Part shown: positions 10,464 through 23,605 of the stretch, piece by piece
Layout of the letters: every line of letters begins with the position of its first letter
Numbering within the stretch: the first letter of the stretch is position 1
NCBI RefSeq assembly: GCF_000275845.1
Contig: NW_006766909.1
Coordinates: 290,221-354,220 of the forward strand
DNA from: Dichomitus squalens LYAD-421 SS1
Lineage: Eukaryota; Basidiomycota; Agaricomycetes; Polyporales; Polyporaceae
Length of the DNA: 64,000 nucleotides
Direction: 5' to 3'
Notes under the pieces: model-generated
Seen by the model: only the letters and a program-made list of their open reading frames with translations
Told to the model about the DNA's origin: nothing
Databases searched by the model: none
Made by a program: the position numbers and the translations under genes

Positions 10464-13196
10464 GGCGACCGCGAGGATTGGAAAGTAGCGCCGCTTGCAG
10501 CTGTGTGAAGAAGAAAGGGGAAGTGCGAAGGAATTGTGAGGAGCGAACGTCGAGGGAGCCTGAGGGACTACCGAGACTCGATGGGGAAACTTATATGCTC
10601 ACCTCTTCCGCGAATCCTGCAGATTCGCGGAGGATCGAGTCAGGCAACGCTGCTGCGGCGACCGACCGCCAAGCGCCTCTACTGGGAAAGCGTGTACACC
10701 GCTGCAGCACGTACGCGGTCTCCTGACATGACGCATCGTTCGGTGGGATGACATCTGCTTCTAGCTCTGCAGCTCCTGCGGCATCGATGCGAGAAGTTGC
10801 CCTGCGTGTTACGAATCGGAAAGAGCCTGGGCAGTGGAATCCCGTCGGAATTTCGGAGACTTGCTGGCGGGGTCGAGATCGCGGCGCGCGGCGGCGAATG
10901 CGGAGGAGTGCCTTGCGCTAGGAGACTCAGGTCACACACGAGGGATGGGTATCAAACGGATATACAGCTGGACATTCGGCGGCGAACACGATGGGAAGAG
11001 CTGAGTTACAATTGCGCAGCCTCCGAGAGTCGACGCTCACGTCCTTGGAAGACTGGGACACTGCATTGTGTCCTGGCGCTCGTTGATCGGCGGAGAGATG
11101 GCTTCATGCGGCGGCGACATTTCACTTGACCATCATCTTGGGAGTGTAGGCCGACCTTCCGTGCGCGAGGGCCGACTGTATTGCGTACGCATTGTGCTGC
11201 GGCTGCAGACTGCAGTGCTCCCAACGGCGCACGACAAGGGGCCAGGGCGTGATACTTGGTGCCCACCGATTCGAGTAGGAACTACGTTACAAGGCAATAG
11301 CACCCCGAGTCCACATTCCGATGCAGGACCACTATCAAAGATGCTGAGATAGTTATCAGGTCATGCCCTCGTCGTCTGCCTACGCCAGACCCTCGGAACT
11401 GCGCGTCTTGTGCTCAAAACGGATCCTCTCCATGCAACGCGCTGTGAATCGGTGGCCTGGTCCACTTCTCGGTGTGATCATGAACAACAGCGGAATCTCG
11501 AGTCGCTCTGTCGTGGTGAGCCCAGGCTTGTACCATCCTGCGATGTGGAGCTCCGCTCGGGACGTTTTCGTCGCTGTGAGAAACGCCAGTGCCGTCGGCA
11601 CGATGGTCTGCAGGGCACGTCGCATAGAAGGTTTGCGCCCATAGACCGGCGGGTCAGTGCCTAGGAGGACGTGGAGGCTAGGAGGACGGAGGGAAAAGAA
11701 GTCTGATGACGATCTGCGGCACAGGATTGAGGTCAATAGTCGTTCTGTAGCTTGCACGACGGAATCCGCCAGTGTCAAGCGTACGACCGTATAGTCAAGA
11801 CGACTCCTAAGGGGATCTATATGCAACTTTCGGTCCTGCAGAAAATGCAGGATGGCCGACGTAAGGAACGAGATAACTGCATGAGTGAAAACAACTACTT
11901 ACCTTCGCGTTCGTCAAGTGCGCATACTATAACATGCGCAACCCATATAGGCACTGCCTTGAGGGTTTCTTGGGTCGTTCAAATGCTATTGGCTGTAGCC
12001 CCGGTAGTCGGACAATGCCTCTTCGGCCTGGTGGCGCATTTGAAGGATGTATAGACCGACGTATCTACCGAGTCAGCAGTAGGCTAGATGCCAGAGTAAC
12101 CAAGCGTCATGACGTGGGCTGGCCCGTGCAGCAGGTATACGCGGGCAGCGAGAGTAGACCCCGAGCTGACTGTTCGCGAATCTGGGGAAACGCAGGAGCG
12201 ACTTGGCCCAGCAACGATTCACTTGTGTTCGCACACCCCGCTTCGAAGGATTGAAACGTGGTAGACATACCGGACAATGCCATCACTGGGCCCATCGACA
12301 ACTCCGCGCTTCACCATATACTCCTAAAAGCAATGCTGAGATTTTCAGGCGGTTCTTCGCTCTCGACTAGGACCACAAATGGATGCGCCAGGATAAGCCG
12401 TAGTCAGAGTGGCGTAGCTCGCAACAGCGCTGCTCTCCAGACAGGTTTGGCGGAGAGGGTCAGCGGAGGTTCACTTCGAGGTCACCCAGATCATACCTCT
12501 CCACATATTTGATGACAAACTCCACAGTTTGGCCTACTCTGCTGTATGCGCTTACAGCCCTCCGATCGTATATGCTGCTGCTATAGGGCACTGTGAGAGA
12601 CGGTCGGGACCCCAGCAAGAGACCGCGCAAGCAGACGCGGCTCCCGCCCCGGTTGGCAAACAGGACCAAATAGTTCGCAGACAGCAGACTCAAGGCCTTC
12701 TGGAACAGACGTCCCCTTTATGTACTTTGCTGCACCGTCTTTGAAAGCCCAGATACATACATACAAGTCTAGAGCGGCACCAGGCTGCTGAGTCCCAACG
12801 AATGCCTAGGCACGAGGCCAGGTTGCTCCAGCTTAGTGCCGCACGTACGCTAACGTCTCCTGTCCCAAACGCCCTCACAGCATCATGCCCCATAGCCACC
12901 CGTTTCTCCACAGCGACAGGGCAGCATTTTCCCGCAAGACTCCTGTTGACGATATGACGACGTTAGAGCTGTGGGCGTCTACGGATCAAAATGTTCCTCT
13001 CGCAACGTCATCAGACGAGAGGAGCTGTGGATATTCCTACTCAGTATGCAGATTGCGTAGCCTTACTCCACACAGCTCGCGCTGTATATATATGCGGCCG
13101 TCATGAGCGATACACTACACACGACTTCGTCTGCATTTTACGACCCTAACGATATCCATCTACTCATCGAATTCTCATATCTACTCGTAATCCATC
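10464..13196. other. long gene-poor stretch
   Basis: About 2.7 kb without a supportable gene. Minus-strand frames around 11380-11826 and 12460-12910 show short hydrophobic or protein-like stretches but no ordered domains, convincing splice sites or family match. They could be decayed coding DNA. The last few hundred bases before 13197, which include TATATATATG near 13085, would be the promoter of the next gene. Confidence 0.4.
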
Positions 13197-13968
13197 ATGC
13201 CGCTCTTTGGAAAGCACAAGGTGAGCACCGCAGTGTGTACAATGCGGTCAGGGAGAGACTTGCTCACCGTTCGTCCTCACGTAGCACCAAGACAAGGCCG
13301 CGGCTCGTGAAGCCCGTCACGAACCCCAGCAGGGCACGAATCTCGCCGGTGACCAGCCAACGAATGCCCCTGGTCAGAACTACGGCACAAACTCCGCCCA
13401 CCATGGGGTCCATCCCCAAGGCCAGCAAGGGTTTGATTCTGTTCGCCAGGGCGCGAACCCCGGCATGACCGGCGCTGGCCAGAACCAGCCCGTCTCGGGC
13501 AACCAAGCAGGCATCGGTGCCGGCGTGAATGCGTCCGGCAACGGTGTCCCTCCCGCCTCGCATATCAACACGTCCAACCAGACTTCCGGCAGGGGCACGC
13601 ACCGTCTCGAGGGTAAGGCCGAGAAGGCGGTGGGCTCGCTCGTCGGCAGCCAGGCGCTCAAGGAGCGTGGCTTCCAGAAGGAGCAGGAGGCGGGCGCGTT
13701 CAAGACGCAGAGCGCGGAACTCGCGGAGGCGGAGCGCCTCGAGAAGGAGGCCCTCATGCGCCGTGAGCGTGCTGTTGCACATGGTGAGTGTGGCTTCCTG
13801 TGTTCGGAGAAGGCAGTGGAGTGGCTTACAACGCGCGACTCATCATTAGGTGCGCACCCCGCCAACATGCACCTCGGCGGCCTGCAGAACGCGAACACCT
13901 TGTCTGACGTCACTGGTAACACCGGTAGTGGAGGTACCGATGTCCAGTACGGCTCTGGCGGGTACTAA
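13197..13968 (+). CDS. small hydrophilic CsbD-like stress protein
   Basis: Three exons, 13197-13220, 13285-13783 and 13850-13968, join in frame to 642 nt (213 aa). Exon 1 is only eight codons (MPLFGKHK). The first half is very rich in Gly, Asn, Gln, Ser and His, with short GQN/GTN/GAN repeats, and looks disordered. The middle holds a charged helical segment, HRLEGKAEKAVGSLVGS, then a KER/EKEA-rich helix. The end is Gly-rich (GTDVQYGSGGY). This matches small fungal proteins related to bacterial CsbD, usually stress-induced and LEA-like. No catalytic motif is present. The family call is moderate; the g. Confidence 0.75.
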
Positions 13969-14069
13969 GTCCTCGTCCAGTACTTCATCCATGATGTAGC
14001 ATATCCCGGATGTACATTTGTATCATATGCATAAACGCTCAATGCGCTGTCTTATATGGATACCCTATG

Positions 14070-14830
14070 AACGCTACTTCATCGCGAGCAGAAGGCGATG
14101 CGAAAACACGGGTGCAAGACGTGGATCGCGCCGAAGATTAGCTGAGAAGACACCAGTCCATGATGCGTTAGTCGCTGGCTGTGCCCTCGCCTGTCCTACA
14201 TGCACGGATCGCTGAGTGGAGCCTAACCAAATAGTCTTTACTTCCCGGACATTCACGCCGCCACATCGCCGGGGAGAAAGCCCACACGGCGCATATCCTT
14301 GATGGCAAGTCTCAGTCGTCGGACCTTTCTCACCACGTCCGAGGTACGCCCCAATCACTTCAACCCCTCGGTCAAGCGCGAGATGTTGAACCAATTGCGC
14401 AGATCCAGACCGCACACTTCGTGGAACCCACCCAGCTCTCCAGACTTCCAGCTCGTGCAAATCAACGACAACCTCGTGAAGTCCTGGCTCGTCTCCTTCC
14501 TCACGTCTGGGATCAAGAAACGGGCCCCCTAGCAGTTGTGGCCCACGTACACAACCTCTGCCAATTGGCAGAATATGGTGTGCGTTCTTTCGGTCCGTCT
14601 CATGCCCCGTCGTCCTGCAGCCGGCTTCTGTTATAGAAACACAGGTACCTCCGCGAGCCGTTGGGGTTACGAAAAAGCACGTCGGGTACGTCTACCTCAT
14701 CGACTCGAACAAAAAGATCCGCTGGGCGGCCTGCGAGGACCCAAGTCGGAGGAGGCTGCCGCGCTGACAACATGCACACACGTTCCCCTGGACAGGCTCG
14801 CGAAGCAACTTGAACGAGTCTCTCGCTGCG
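14070..14830 (+). pseudogene. ATP10: relic of ATP10 (mitochondrial ATP synthase assembly factor)
   Basis: Atp10 is an inner-membrane chaperone for Atp6 assembly. Pieces of it can be read in order but in different frames: LHREQKAMRKHGCKTWIAPK followed by a TGA (14143-14145); QIQTAHFVEPT; FQLVQINDNLVKSWLVSFL; a TAG (14530-14532) where Gln or Glu is expected before LWPTY; an intron-like gap (about 14580-14646); YLREPLGL; KKHVGYVYLIDSNKKIRWAA in a second frame; and SEEAAALTTCTHVPLDRL in a third. At least two frameshifts and two stops rule out a full-length product. Retention of an intron-like segment points to DNA duplication and not a retrocopy. A working copy should lie elsewhere in the genome. 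Confidence 0.8.
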
Positions 14831-15559
14831 CCGGAGTTGTCACCCGTGGAGCAACAGCCGTAATGGCCAATCACCGCTATGTCGCTTCCCATACGACATG
14901 CTCTCCGCCTTTCCCCCCGCTTGTATCGTTGTCCGGGTGGCCTTCGAGCTGAGCTTGGCGAAGTTCCCATACAGCCGGAGTTCAGATAAGTATGAATCAC
15001 TTAATGTATGACTTCTCTGCTTCGTCCCTCGTCACGGAACGCTAAGCTGGGCCTGGGAGGTATGTCCGTTGGATTTGAGCACCGAGCGAGAGCATGCAGT
15101 AGACAGCATTTGTCGCGTAAGATGCATTCCTGCCAGGCGCCATACTTTTTGAACAAGCTTGCTGGGCTGTAGCACACATCGCATGATATCTCGAGTCGAT
15201 CGTAAGGGTTGTCAAGGAAAAGTAGCATGCCCCCTGCGCAAGACATCGAGTTTCCGTGGATTGCCTATACAGGAACGGGACAAGTCGCGAGAACGCGCTC
15301 GCAATATTGTGATATAGACGACCTCGAAAACAACTATGGCGGCGTCCGGCATAATAAGCTTGTCAAACAACGGTCGCACCATCATTGGTACCGCCTGCGC
15401 TTGTGCTAGGTCGGTGGAGGGCTTCACACGTAGCTCAATGGCGAGGCAGGTAAGTCGGTAAGTTGCCCCATCGTGACCGATTTGTGCCGACTGAGCGGTG
15501 CCGACGTAATCTTGGGCTCGGATGCGTGTAGTTCCGGGAGGTCTTTGCGGGCAGGGGTC
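14831..15559. other. intergenic, no gene recognised
   Basis: Between the ATP10 relic and the end of the first F-box/LRR locus. No supportable gene, RNA or repeat was found. Confidence 0.4.
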
Positions 15560-16320
15560 TTAATATCGTAGTACAGGCGGAAGTAGCGCGCACGACTCGC
15601 CTTCGAGTCCGGCGATTATGCACAACGCAGCAGGGACATCCCGAACTAGCTTTACCAACTTCTCATTCACGCTGTGCAACAAGAGAACAATGCGCTTGCT
15701 GAGCTCCTGCATGGTGAGAATTGGCGTGGTGGAGCCATTGAGCACGCTTCGCCACAAATACACCAGCAGCTAGGAACATACCGGTGTGGGAAGTTCTCCC
15801 AGGATATGCAGCTGCGTTAGATTAGAGGTGTCGTCTGGTCCGTTCTGAAATGTACAAGGCCATTGAGGGACCCAGGGCTTCTTGCAGCGCACATCCACCA
15901 ATTGCAGGGTACGAAGCTCGGGGAAGCCGCAACAGAACACCACAAGAGATTGGGACTCAGGAAGATCAGTGACTGGAGGATGAGTCTGTCCACTATCACC
16001 CGGGCGTCGAATGTTTTGAGGTTAGCAAGCTTCAGCAGCAGCGGCCAAGTGGGGGTTTTGTTCCATGCTGGGACAGTGAGAAAGCGAAGGAACAGTGAAT
16101 GTTCCGGAGGTTAGCGGAGAAGTAACCCCTCGAGTACATCTGAGAAGCTGTCCACCGATTCCGTTCTGTTGGGATCTTGTGGGATGAAGGAGCGTAGGAC
16201 ACGAGCATCTGTATTTGACGGGATCGGGGTTGACGTTAGACTATCGCAGGAGGAGCTGGCTTGTCCCACAACGCTGACGATCAAGGTCGGCGAGGCGGTG
16301 AGTGACTCGGATAGCATATC
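15560..16320 (-). CDS. F-box/LRR-like protein, incomplete model
   Basis: The 3' part is convincing. An LRR-like exon reads FPELRTLQLVDVRCKK and ends at a GTATGT donor near 15780; the last exon starts ELSKRIVLLLH and ends at a TAA at 15560. Upstream, LANLKTFDARVIVDRLILQS and similar leucine-rich pieces lie in more than one frame, with a stop at about 16111 that needs an intron or marks decay. No F-box motif was found at the 5' side. Such proteins usually act as substrate receptors of SCF ubiquitin ligases. The style resembles the neighbouring F-box gene on the same strand, so it is probably a tandem paralogue, whole or broken. Confidence 0.4.
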
Positions 16321-16799
16321 AACAGATAATCAATGAAGAAGCGAGAAAGTACAGTCGGAAGTGGGCAGCAGCAGGTATAGTGTAGAGAGTGAACGCATTT
16401 GGAGGGAAAGGACGCCCCGCACCCGGCTGATGATGTAGAATGGTGGCGAGGATTGACGGCGACTGAGGTACAGTGGTCTCCCTCTACCTTTCGGCATTGG
16501 TTGAGGACTATATGGCTCGGTGTTGTTTAGTAAGTGTTGCGTTGGAGAAGATATGTTCGACTTCGAACTGCCACAAGATCGAGCGCTTATAAGCAGGAAG
16601 ACACGACGGACTAATTATCGGCGCACACTCACTAGAACAATATCATAGAGCCACAGATCGTCCTGATGCAGATAGACATGGATGAGAATTGGAATTGTAG
16701 ACATGGTCTCCCTCTTGACGCACATTAGAAATGCCAGTCTCTGCGCGTGCTGAGTAACATTCCGTCATACGTGCTTGTATCACTGCTGGTGATTGGTTG

Positions 16800-18079
16800 A
16801 CTGACTTACCTATGCATCCTGCTTGTCGCAACCTCAAGTATCCCTTTTGAAAGCAACATTGGGTAGCATTCTCCTATATGCGTCTTCCACCATGGAAGCG
16901 TCTCCTCAGTGCTACGCACGTCCAAACAGATTGTCCGTAGGTGAGGGAATCTCTGTAGTAGAGTGATCTCCATGAACATCTGGATTTTCCGCAGCTCCTC
17001 GAGGTACAGGAGAGGCTCTGTTGCAACCTCCATAGCATCAAAGGTGAGAACGAGCCTGTGCATATTGCCTGCCTCGATACGGAGGAGGAAATGCGGGAAT
17101 TCGGCTATGTGCGACGAAGACGGCGCAGGTAATGAGCGCCGGCGGTGGGCGCGACAACCTATGATCAAATGCACCGTGGAGAGGGCGGGTAAGTAGTACA
17201 CGTCTGCTTCTCCGTTCTCTGTAGAGTGTCATCAGGATGAATGAGGGCAAAAGAGCGGCAAGCGCCATACTTTGATGCGTTTTGATGAGGGCACCAGTCA
17301 TCGGGAGATTAAGCGTCAATATCTGAAGCGTGCTGCTGACCGCGCGTATGATCTGGTCGTGACCAAGCATATTGAATCCTCCTTCTACTACGTTCTGATA
17401 GGACGCTTCATTACATCGGGACTTCCAAGTTTGCTAGAGGGTGCTTACCGGTCGTTCGTTTCCCCTGAATGCCAGTCCCAAATCGATGAGCTTAGTGGGG
17501 ACAACATGCAGCATGTTGGGCCGTCGAAAGATGATATCGCGCTCCTTGTCCGCTACCCAGAGTACCCGATACATGTCCAATGTAGTCAGGTTTGGGAACG
17601 GTCTGAGAAGGTAGTCCAGTTCCCAAGTATCGTGCAAAGGGATGACCTTGAGTTGTGATCGTATCAAGACGAAGACGAGCGTTTCTGAAGTGAGAATGGA
17701 TGAACATGCGGTTGATGTTATCTGGCAAGCGAACCGTAACAGTCTGCAAGCGAGGTAAATGCTTTGCTACGGCACAATAGAATACTTCCACGACAGCTGC
17801 ATAGCGTGGGTACGGCCTCCGCGACAACTCGACTTCTTCGACCAATGTTGCTATGTGGGGCGCGGAGATGATGAAGCGACAAAAAGCATACAAGTCTGGG
17901 AGTTCCGCTCGGTCAGAGAACTCCTTTCTACGGAAGGCGTGAGCGCGACATCTCGGATGCCATGCATGGCAGACGAGTGAACATCGTATGTATGTGGGTT
18001 TGGCCCGGCAGGGGATGACGTCAGCGCCGATGAGGTCGATGATGCGTTCATAGATCTCGAAGGGAAAGATCGAAGCCAT
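16800..18079 (-). CDS. F-box/LRR protein, possibly frameshifted
   Basis: The start at 18077-18079 gives MASIFPFEIYERIIDLIG, a typical basidiomycete F-box opening, followed by IRCSLVCHAWHPRCRAHAF. These proteins recruit targets to SCF E3 ligases. The body continues as leucine-rich repeats: LPDLYAFCRFIISAPHIATL, then in another frame HDTWELDYLLRPFPNLTTLD, then (after a GTAAGC donor near 17455) ALIKTHQSMA, and finally LRTICLDVRSTEETLPWW to a GTAAGT donor or stop near 16806. The change of frame near 17660-17690 has no usable splice sites between the two parts, so it is either a real frameshift (pseudogene) or a base error. The C-terminal limit is uncertain and may run further toward 16640. Confidence 0.55.
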
Positions 18080-18713
18080 CGACGAACTCCTCAGGGCGGT
18101 CAGTACGGTTGGCGGCGTCGAGAGGCTGACGTGGACCCTTGCCAAGCTGGCGCGGCTGATGAGTAGTAGTCAGGTCAGCAACCGGCCACGCAACGTTTGT
18201 GGGAATAGTTGACTCAATGCTCAGAGGAAATCAAAGCGCACCCTGCCATGAGCATATGCATGGCTCGGCGCACTAGAGGTTATTGGACTATGAGTATAGA
18301 AAAGCATCAGTAGATGGAGGTCTGAATCGTAGGGAACGTAAGTTTCTGCGTCCAGCGGCCAGCCAAGTAACCGGGGAGCGAAGACGTTGAAACTCCTAAT
18401 CTCCCTCAATACAGCGTGTGCTCGATGCTGGTACAGTGGTAAGTAACCTGCGGCGCAGATAAGACACATATTTTCGACATCTGATTGTACTTCCAGGTTG
18501 AATCCGACAAACATCAAGAGCTACTTCCTAAGGTAAACGATCGCTTCAGGGAACTAGTCGATTCGAATAACGCCGAAGAGAGAACGTCTATATATGCCGC
18601 TGTCAATATGGTCCCATGAACTCAGTTTTGCATCCTCCCAGTTAGCAGGACCGCATCGTGAACTATTATCTGTTTATCAAGTACTCATAAGCTACTGAAT
18701 CGTTTAGTCCCTT
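18080..18713. other. intergenic, no gene recognised
   Basis: Upstream side of the F-box gene and 3' flank of the ABC transporter. A minus-strand open stretch at 18221-18517 has no recognisable family. Confidence 0.4.
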
Positions 18714-21700
18714 CTACATCGTTGAATCGTTATGCAATCGCGCGAACGCGCTCTCCTCATTCTCTAGCAGTTGTGAAGGTTTCCCGATCTCGACGACCCT
18801 CCCCGCATCTAAAACTGCAACTTGATCGTAATCCACGATCGTGCCGATGCGGTGAGCCACGGTCACAACAGTGTATTCCTTGAAGGCAGCACGGATTGTT
18901 TCCTGTACCGCCTTATCCGTCTCCACATCCAAGTTCCCAGTCGCCTCGTCCAGCAGAACGATCTTATTCTTTCGCAGTAGCGCGCGAGCGAGCGCGAGAA
19001 GTTGCGTCTGTCCCTTTGACAGCTCGTTGCCACGAGCACTCAGGGATTGATCGAGTTTTTCGTCGAAACCTCCAATGACGTCCTTGAGCTAGGTGAAGGT
19101 GAGTCGCACAGCCGAGACTTCATCACAGAATTGACATACCTGAGCAGCCTCAATGGCTTCCCAGATCTCTGCGTCGGACTTGTCGCCGGAGATGTCCACA
19201 TTTTCGCGTATGGTCCCATCAATGATGAGAGGCTCTTGAGGCACCACAGTGATGTTTCGCCGCAGAGTTCGATGAGAAACATCGGCGGTGTCAACCATAT
19301 CGACTAACAAACCTCGTTAGGAAGCGAGGCTTTCGGGAGGGTCAAACACACTTACTCGTGATCTTGCCACGGACGTGCAAGGCCCGCAGAATAGCGAGCA
19401 GCATCGTACTATCACACTATGGTTCAGCTTAAGCCAAGACAGTGTGGAAAAGACAGCTCACCTCTTGCCAGATCCAGTGCGCCCACAAAGTCCAACATTA
19501 CTGCCGCCCGCCATGGTCATCGTGATACCCTTCAGTGTAGGCTCTGTCTGCCCTTCGTAACTTGCAATCACGTTGTCGAATTCGATCGTGCCGTGCGACG
19601 GCCACAACTTGTCCGTGTCCACATTACCAGAGGACGCGTGATCATCCTCTTCAGGCGCCAGCTTGGTATACTCAAGATTACGCTCGATTGCGACGGCAGC
19701 GATCTCCAGTTGCGTCCAAGAGGTGAGCACAAGACTGATGATATCCTGAAGCGAGACGGCCTGTGACAAACCGACTGCGAAGAGTCCAGCAGAGGTGCTC
19801 GATCGGTTGCCGACAGCGATGAGGACAAAACAGGTGTTGATGACGGCAGTCATAACGCCAATGTTCGTCGCGAGCCAGAGACGAGAGACATTCGTCAAAT
19901 AGAAGGGCATCTGGGATCGCGCGAGGAGTGCGGAGTTGGCAGCGGCGTATGGTACACCCTTCCCAGCCGCACGGATGGTAAGTAGACCGTTGAGCTCGAC
20001 CGTCTCTGAGAAGAGCGTGTACAGGGGGCCTTTGCTAGACAAGTCAAGTCTGCGAAGCTGACGCGAGGTTGCCTAAGATATGGTCAGTAAAAGGTGTCTG
20101 CGCAAGAGCATGCGGGGATCCTACCAAGTAGAACTTCTGGATGACGTAGACAAGGACGAGCATGAAAGCGACGACTATGGCCAAATAGGGAACGGAGACG
20201 ATCATCAGGACTGCGCTACCGATCATGCGCGTGGACTCGTAGCCGAAGTCATGCATCGCGAGCGGGAACTCGAAATCGACGATAAAGACATCCTGGCTGA
20301 ACCGGCTAATGACCTTTCCGATGGAGGTGCTGCCAAAGAACGACACGGGAGTAGCCATCACGGCCTTGAATGCGTTCGCATGTAGCGCTGTCGACGCTCT
20401 AGGCACAAGGCTCATGATGAAGAAGTAGAACACAGTCGTGAAGGCGATACTGTACGCAACCTCGACTGCGGCATATCCGCCGAGGTAACGACCAAGGATA
20501 GAAGACGCTGAACCTGAGCCGTGATCGTTTGCTGCAGCCCACAATTGGAGGTAAACGGGGGTGACGATCTGAATCCCGACGGTTACAACGAGAAATGTGG
20601 CGTATATGAGCATCGAAGGGTATCCGGCGCCAGCAAAGTAGTGGAGATATGCAGCGAAGCCGTTCGACCCGTGCTGGATCGCGTCGATCTCCTCTTGCTC
20701 AGCCTCAGCCTTGTCGACGTCTTCCAGCGAGTCGTCGAAATTGGTGACCTGCTGAACGGCCTCCATGACACCGGAAGAGGTCTGGACGTGTTCCTTGACA
20801 AGAGCACTGGTTGGGCCATCGGCGCTCAGCAAACGGGCATAGCTATCTTGCTCGATGACCCGATTATCGCCGAGCATGACAATCCAGTCCATGTGTTGCA
20901 GATGCGACACTGATAATATGGTCAGACCAAAGCAGGCGACTCGATGATAAGTAACGTACCCTTGTTGGTCGTCATGACCACTGTACGATCCTTGAGAAGA
21001 CCGGATGCCCCAAAGAGAGCTTCAAAGACATGGGCCGACGTGGTACCATCGAGAGCAGCGAAGACGTCATCCAGCAGCACGACAGTACTACGAGAGTAGA
21101 CCGCACGCGCGAGAGCGATGCGGGCCTTCTGACCACCGCTTAAACCCTTGGCAAGTCTACTGTCCAGGTTGTTCGCACCGAAGTCTATGTCAAGAGCGCA
21201 TGCATGGACGACGGTGTTGAACCAAGCACGATCCATGGAGGACGAAAACAGGATGTTCTGCTCGATGGACAAACTTGTACGCAGCCATGGAACCTGGGAG
21301 CAGAAGGCGATTTCGTTGCGAATCGGAGTGCGCGAAATACTACCGAACGCTGTCGTTTCGCCTAGGAGAGACGCGAGAAGGGTGGTCTTCCCTGTCCCGA
21401 CACGACCGACGACTGCGGTGAACTTGCCGGAAGGTATCTGGAGGTCGATGCTCTCCAGCACCTTCTTCTCACCCCATCCAAAGGTGCCTCGCAGCTCGAG
21501 CGTGCCGGTAGCGAAACCGAGCTCGTTGGGTTTTTCATCGGCGGGCGAGTCCGACTTGTCTGTGATGCTCAAGTCGACGGCGTGGGGATCCTTGCGTTCG
21601 GGGGCATTCAGGAATGACTGAATGCGCTTGAGACTGCCGTACGCCGCCAGGACAGTACCGTAATTCTGTCCTACGGAGAAGAGTGGTGCCGCAATGATCG

Positions 21701-23605
21701 TGAGCACGGTGTACGACGTGAATAAACGCGCAGTCGTAAGGGAACCGGAGCCCGACAGGAAGGAGACGATGGCATAGGCGCTGTGAACAAACGTACAGAC
21801 AAGATCAAATACCCGCCGGAACATGGAAGTTAGACTAAGTTTGGACTGACCCGAGTGTGAAGAGACTGAGCATGTTCATTGCGGTGTTCGTGACACAAAC
21901 GACCACGGCAAAGTCCGTCCAGAAGCGCTTCATGGCCGCGAGCTCTGTTCGGCGCACATCCTCCACCTTGCGGACCAACTCGGGCTCGTATGCAGATAAC
22001 TTCACCCCAGTGATCTGATGCAGGATGCTTGATATGAGGCGAACTCGCTTGTCGGTGACGCCCGACCATGCATCCTGGAGATCGTCGATGTGACGAGAGA
22101 GAAGAGGGGTAGCAATCATGCAGATTGCCGTCACGATGACTGCGGCAACAAAAGAAGTGCCGATCTGGGTCCACAGAATGTATAGGCCGATGGCGATGAC
22201 AACCAGTGACGACCATAACTCTGCGGGCCGAGTCGTCAATTAGTTGAGGAATGACGAGCACGGGGCGCCAACTTACGGTGAAGCGGGTCAATGGCGAGAG
22301 TAATACGTTCGATGTCGACACTGAGCGGCATGTCGTGATCAGCAATTCAAAGGGTACCATCGCTGAGTAAAATCAGACAGACCTCATGAGGTTGGACGCA
22401 TCTCCGCCGGCAGCGTCTGCAAGAGAGTCCGCCGACAGTACGAGAGTCTTCCGATAGATGGCTTCGACAAGCGCAGCACGAATGTACGCCCCGCCCCTGT
22501 AAACGTAATAGAAATATTGGCCAGTGGCGCCCGCCAGCCCGAGAAAGACGATAGCAAACGCCCCGGCTAGCGCCCAACCCCACTGCGCCGGATCGGGAGT
22601 CTCGCCGCTGGTGGTATATGACTGAAGAAAATTGATGATCGCATTGACCATAAGGGGTTCGACGGCTTGCGCTAGCGAGCGGATAGCTGCCGGGACTACT
22701 GGTCCGAGGAATGTCGGGTAGAATGTCAGAGCGAGCACGCGCACTAGAGAAGCGTTGTCGCCATGCGTGGTCCTGAGCGACAATGCAGCGGTAGAACATG
22801 GGGTAAACAAGCTTCCGTTAGCGTCTGCGCCACATACCCGGAAGGACGTGCATGTGCTCACCTCTCAGCCTTCCAATAGACTTCAAAGCGCGCGTACAAT
22901 TCCGTCGTGTCCATGTCGGGGTCCAGGCTGGGTAATTGCTCGATCTCGAGGTTCCCATGGCGCCCTTTCCACATGAGTGGGAGTGCCCAAGTTACGAAAA
23001 TGTGAGAGAGGAATCCGGCGTTTTCAAGCGCGCCATCATTTTTCGCAAAGAGAGACGGGAACGACAAGACGACGAGAGAGGCAAACCGAGTAGCGTAGTG
23101 AGCCAGGAAAGATGCGAAGAACAACTCCGATGTCGCAGCGGATCCGGCAATCGCGAACGTGCGGACTCGCGATGTGTCGAGAATGAGCGTTAGAAGTAGA
23201 TAGAGCGACGCCACGAACAAGATGTATCTTGAGCGTCCGAAGATCGGAATCAAGAGAATGAGAACCAGCTAGTACTGATGTTAGCCTTCATATCTCCCCA
23301 AAGGGTCAAAATTGCACTGGTAATGCTCAACTCACTGCAGACACGAGGTCAAGTGCCAACGCAGCTGTGACGAGAGCGTTCGCCTTGTGCGGAAGTTCCG
23401 CGGACGCAGTCTTCCACCCGCCGATACTCAAGGCGCCGGTAGTGAGCAGGAGAAAGAATGGAATGAAAACGGGAATATGTCTTCTAGAAAGGGAGAGTCT
23501 AGGTCGCGTCTGCACGGCGAAAATGATCGCCGTCAAGAGAAACAGGCCATTGGGAAGGATTGTGAGCACACTAGGCAAACGCGAATTCGTCAGTAAGGTG
23601 AGCAT
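18714..23605 (-). CDS. ABCC-type (MRP) full-size ABC transporter
   Basis: ATP-driven exporter of organic anions or conjugates, expected in the plasma or vacuolar membrane. Multi-exon; clear exon parts include 23336-23605, 22862-23269, 22374-22772, 20922-21824, 20046-20910, 19458-20040 and the last one ending at 18714. Order: N-terminal hydrophobic TMD0-like segments (start MLTLLTNSR at 23605), TMD1, NBD1 (Walker A GRVGTGKT; signature LSGGQKARIALARAV; Walker B VVLLDDVFAALD), linker, TMD2, NBD2 (Walker A GRTGSGKS built across an intron; signature LSKGQ; Walker B IVLLDEATGNLD; H-loop VAHR). The degenerate NBD1 Walker B (LLDDVF, Asp in place of the catalytic Glu) is normal for ABCC proteins. It is the closest transporter to the dioxygenase and NRPS downstream. 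Further 5' exons cannot be excluded. Confidence 0.9.
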
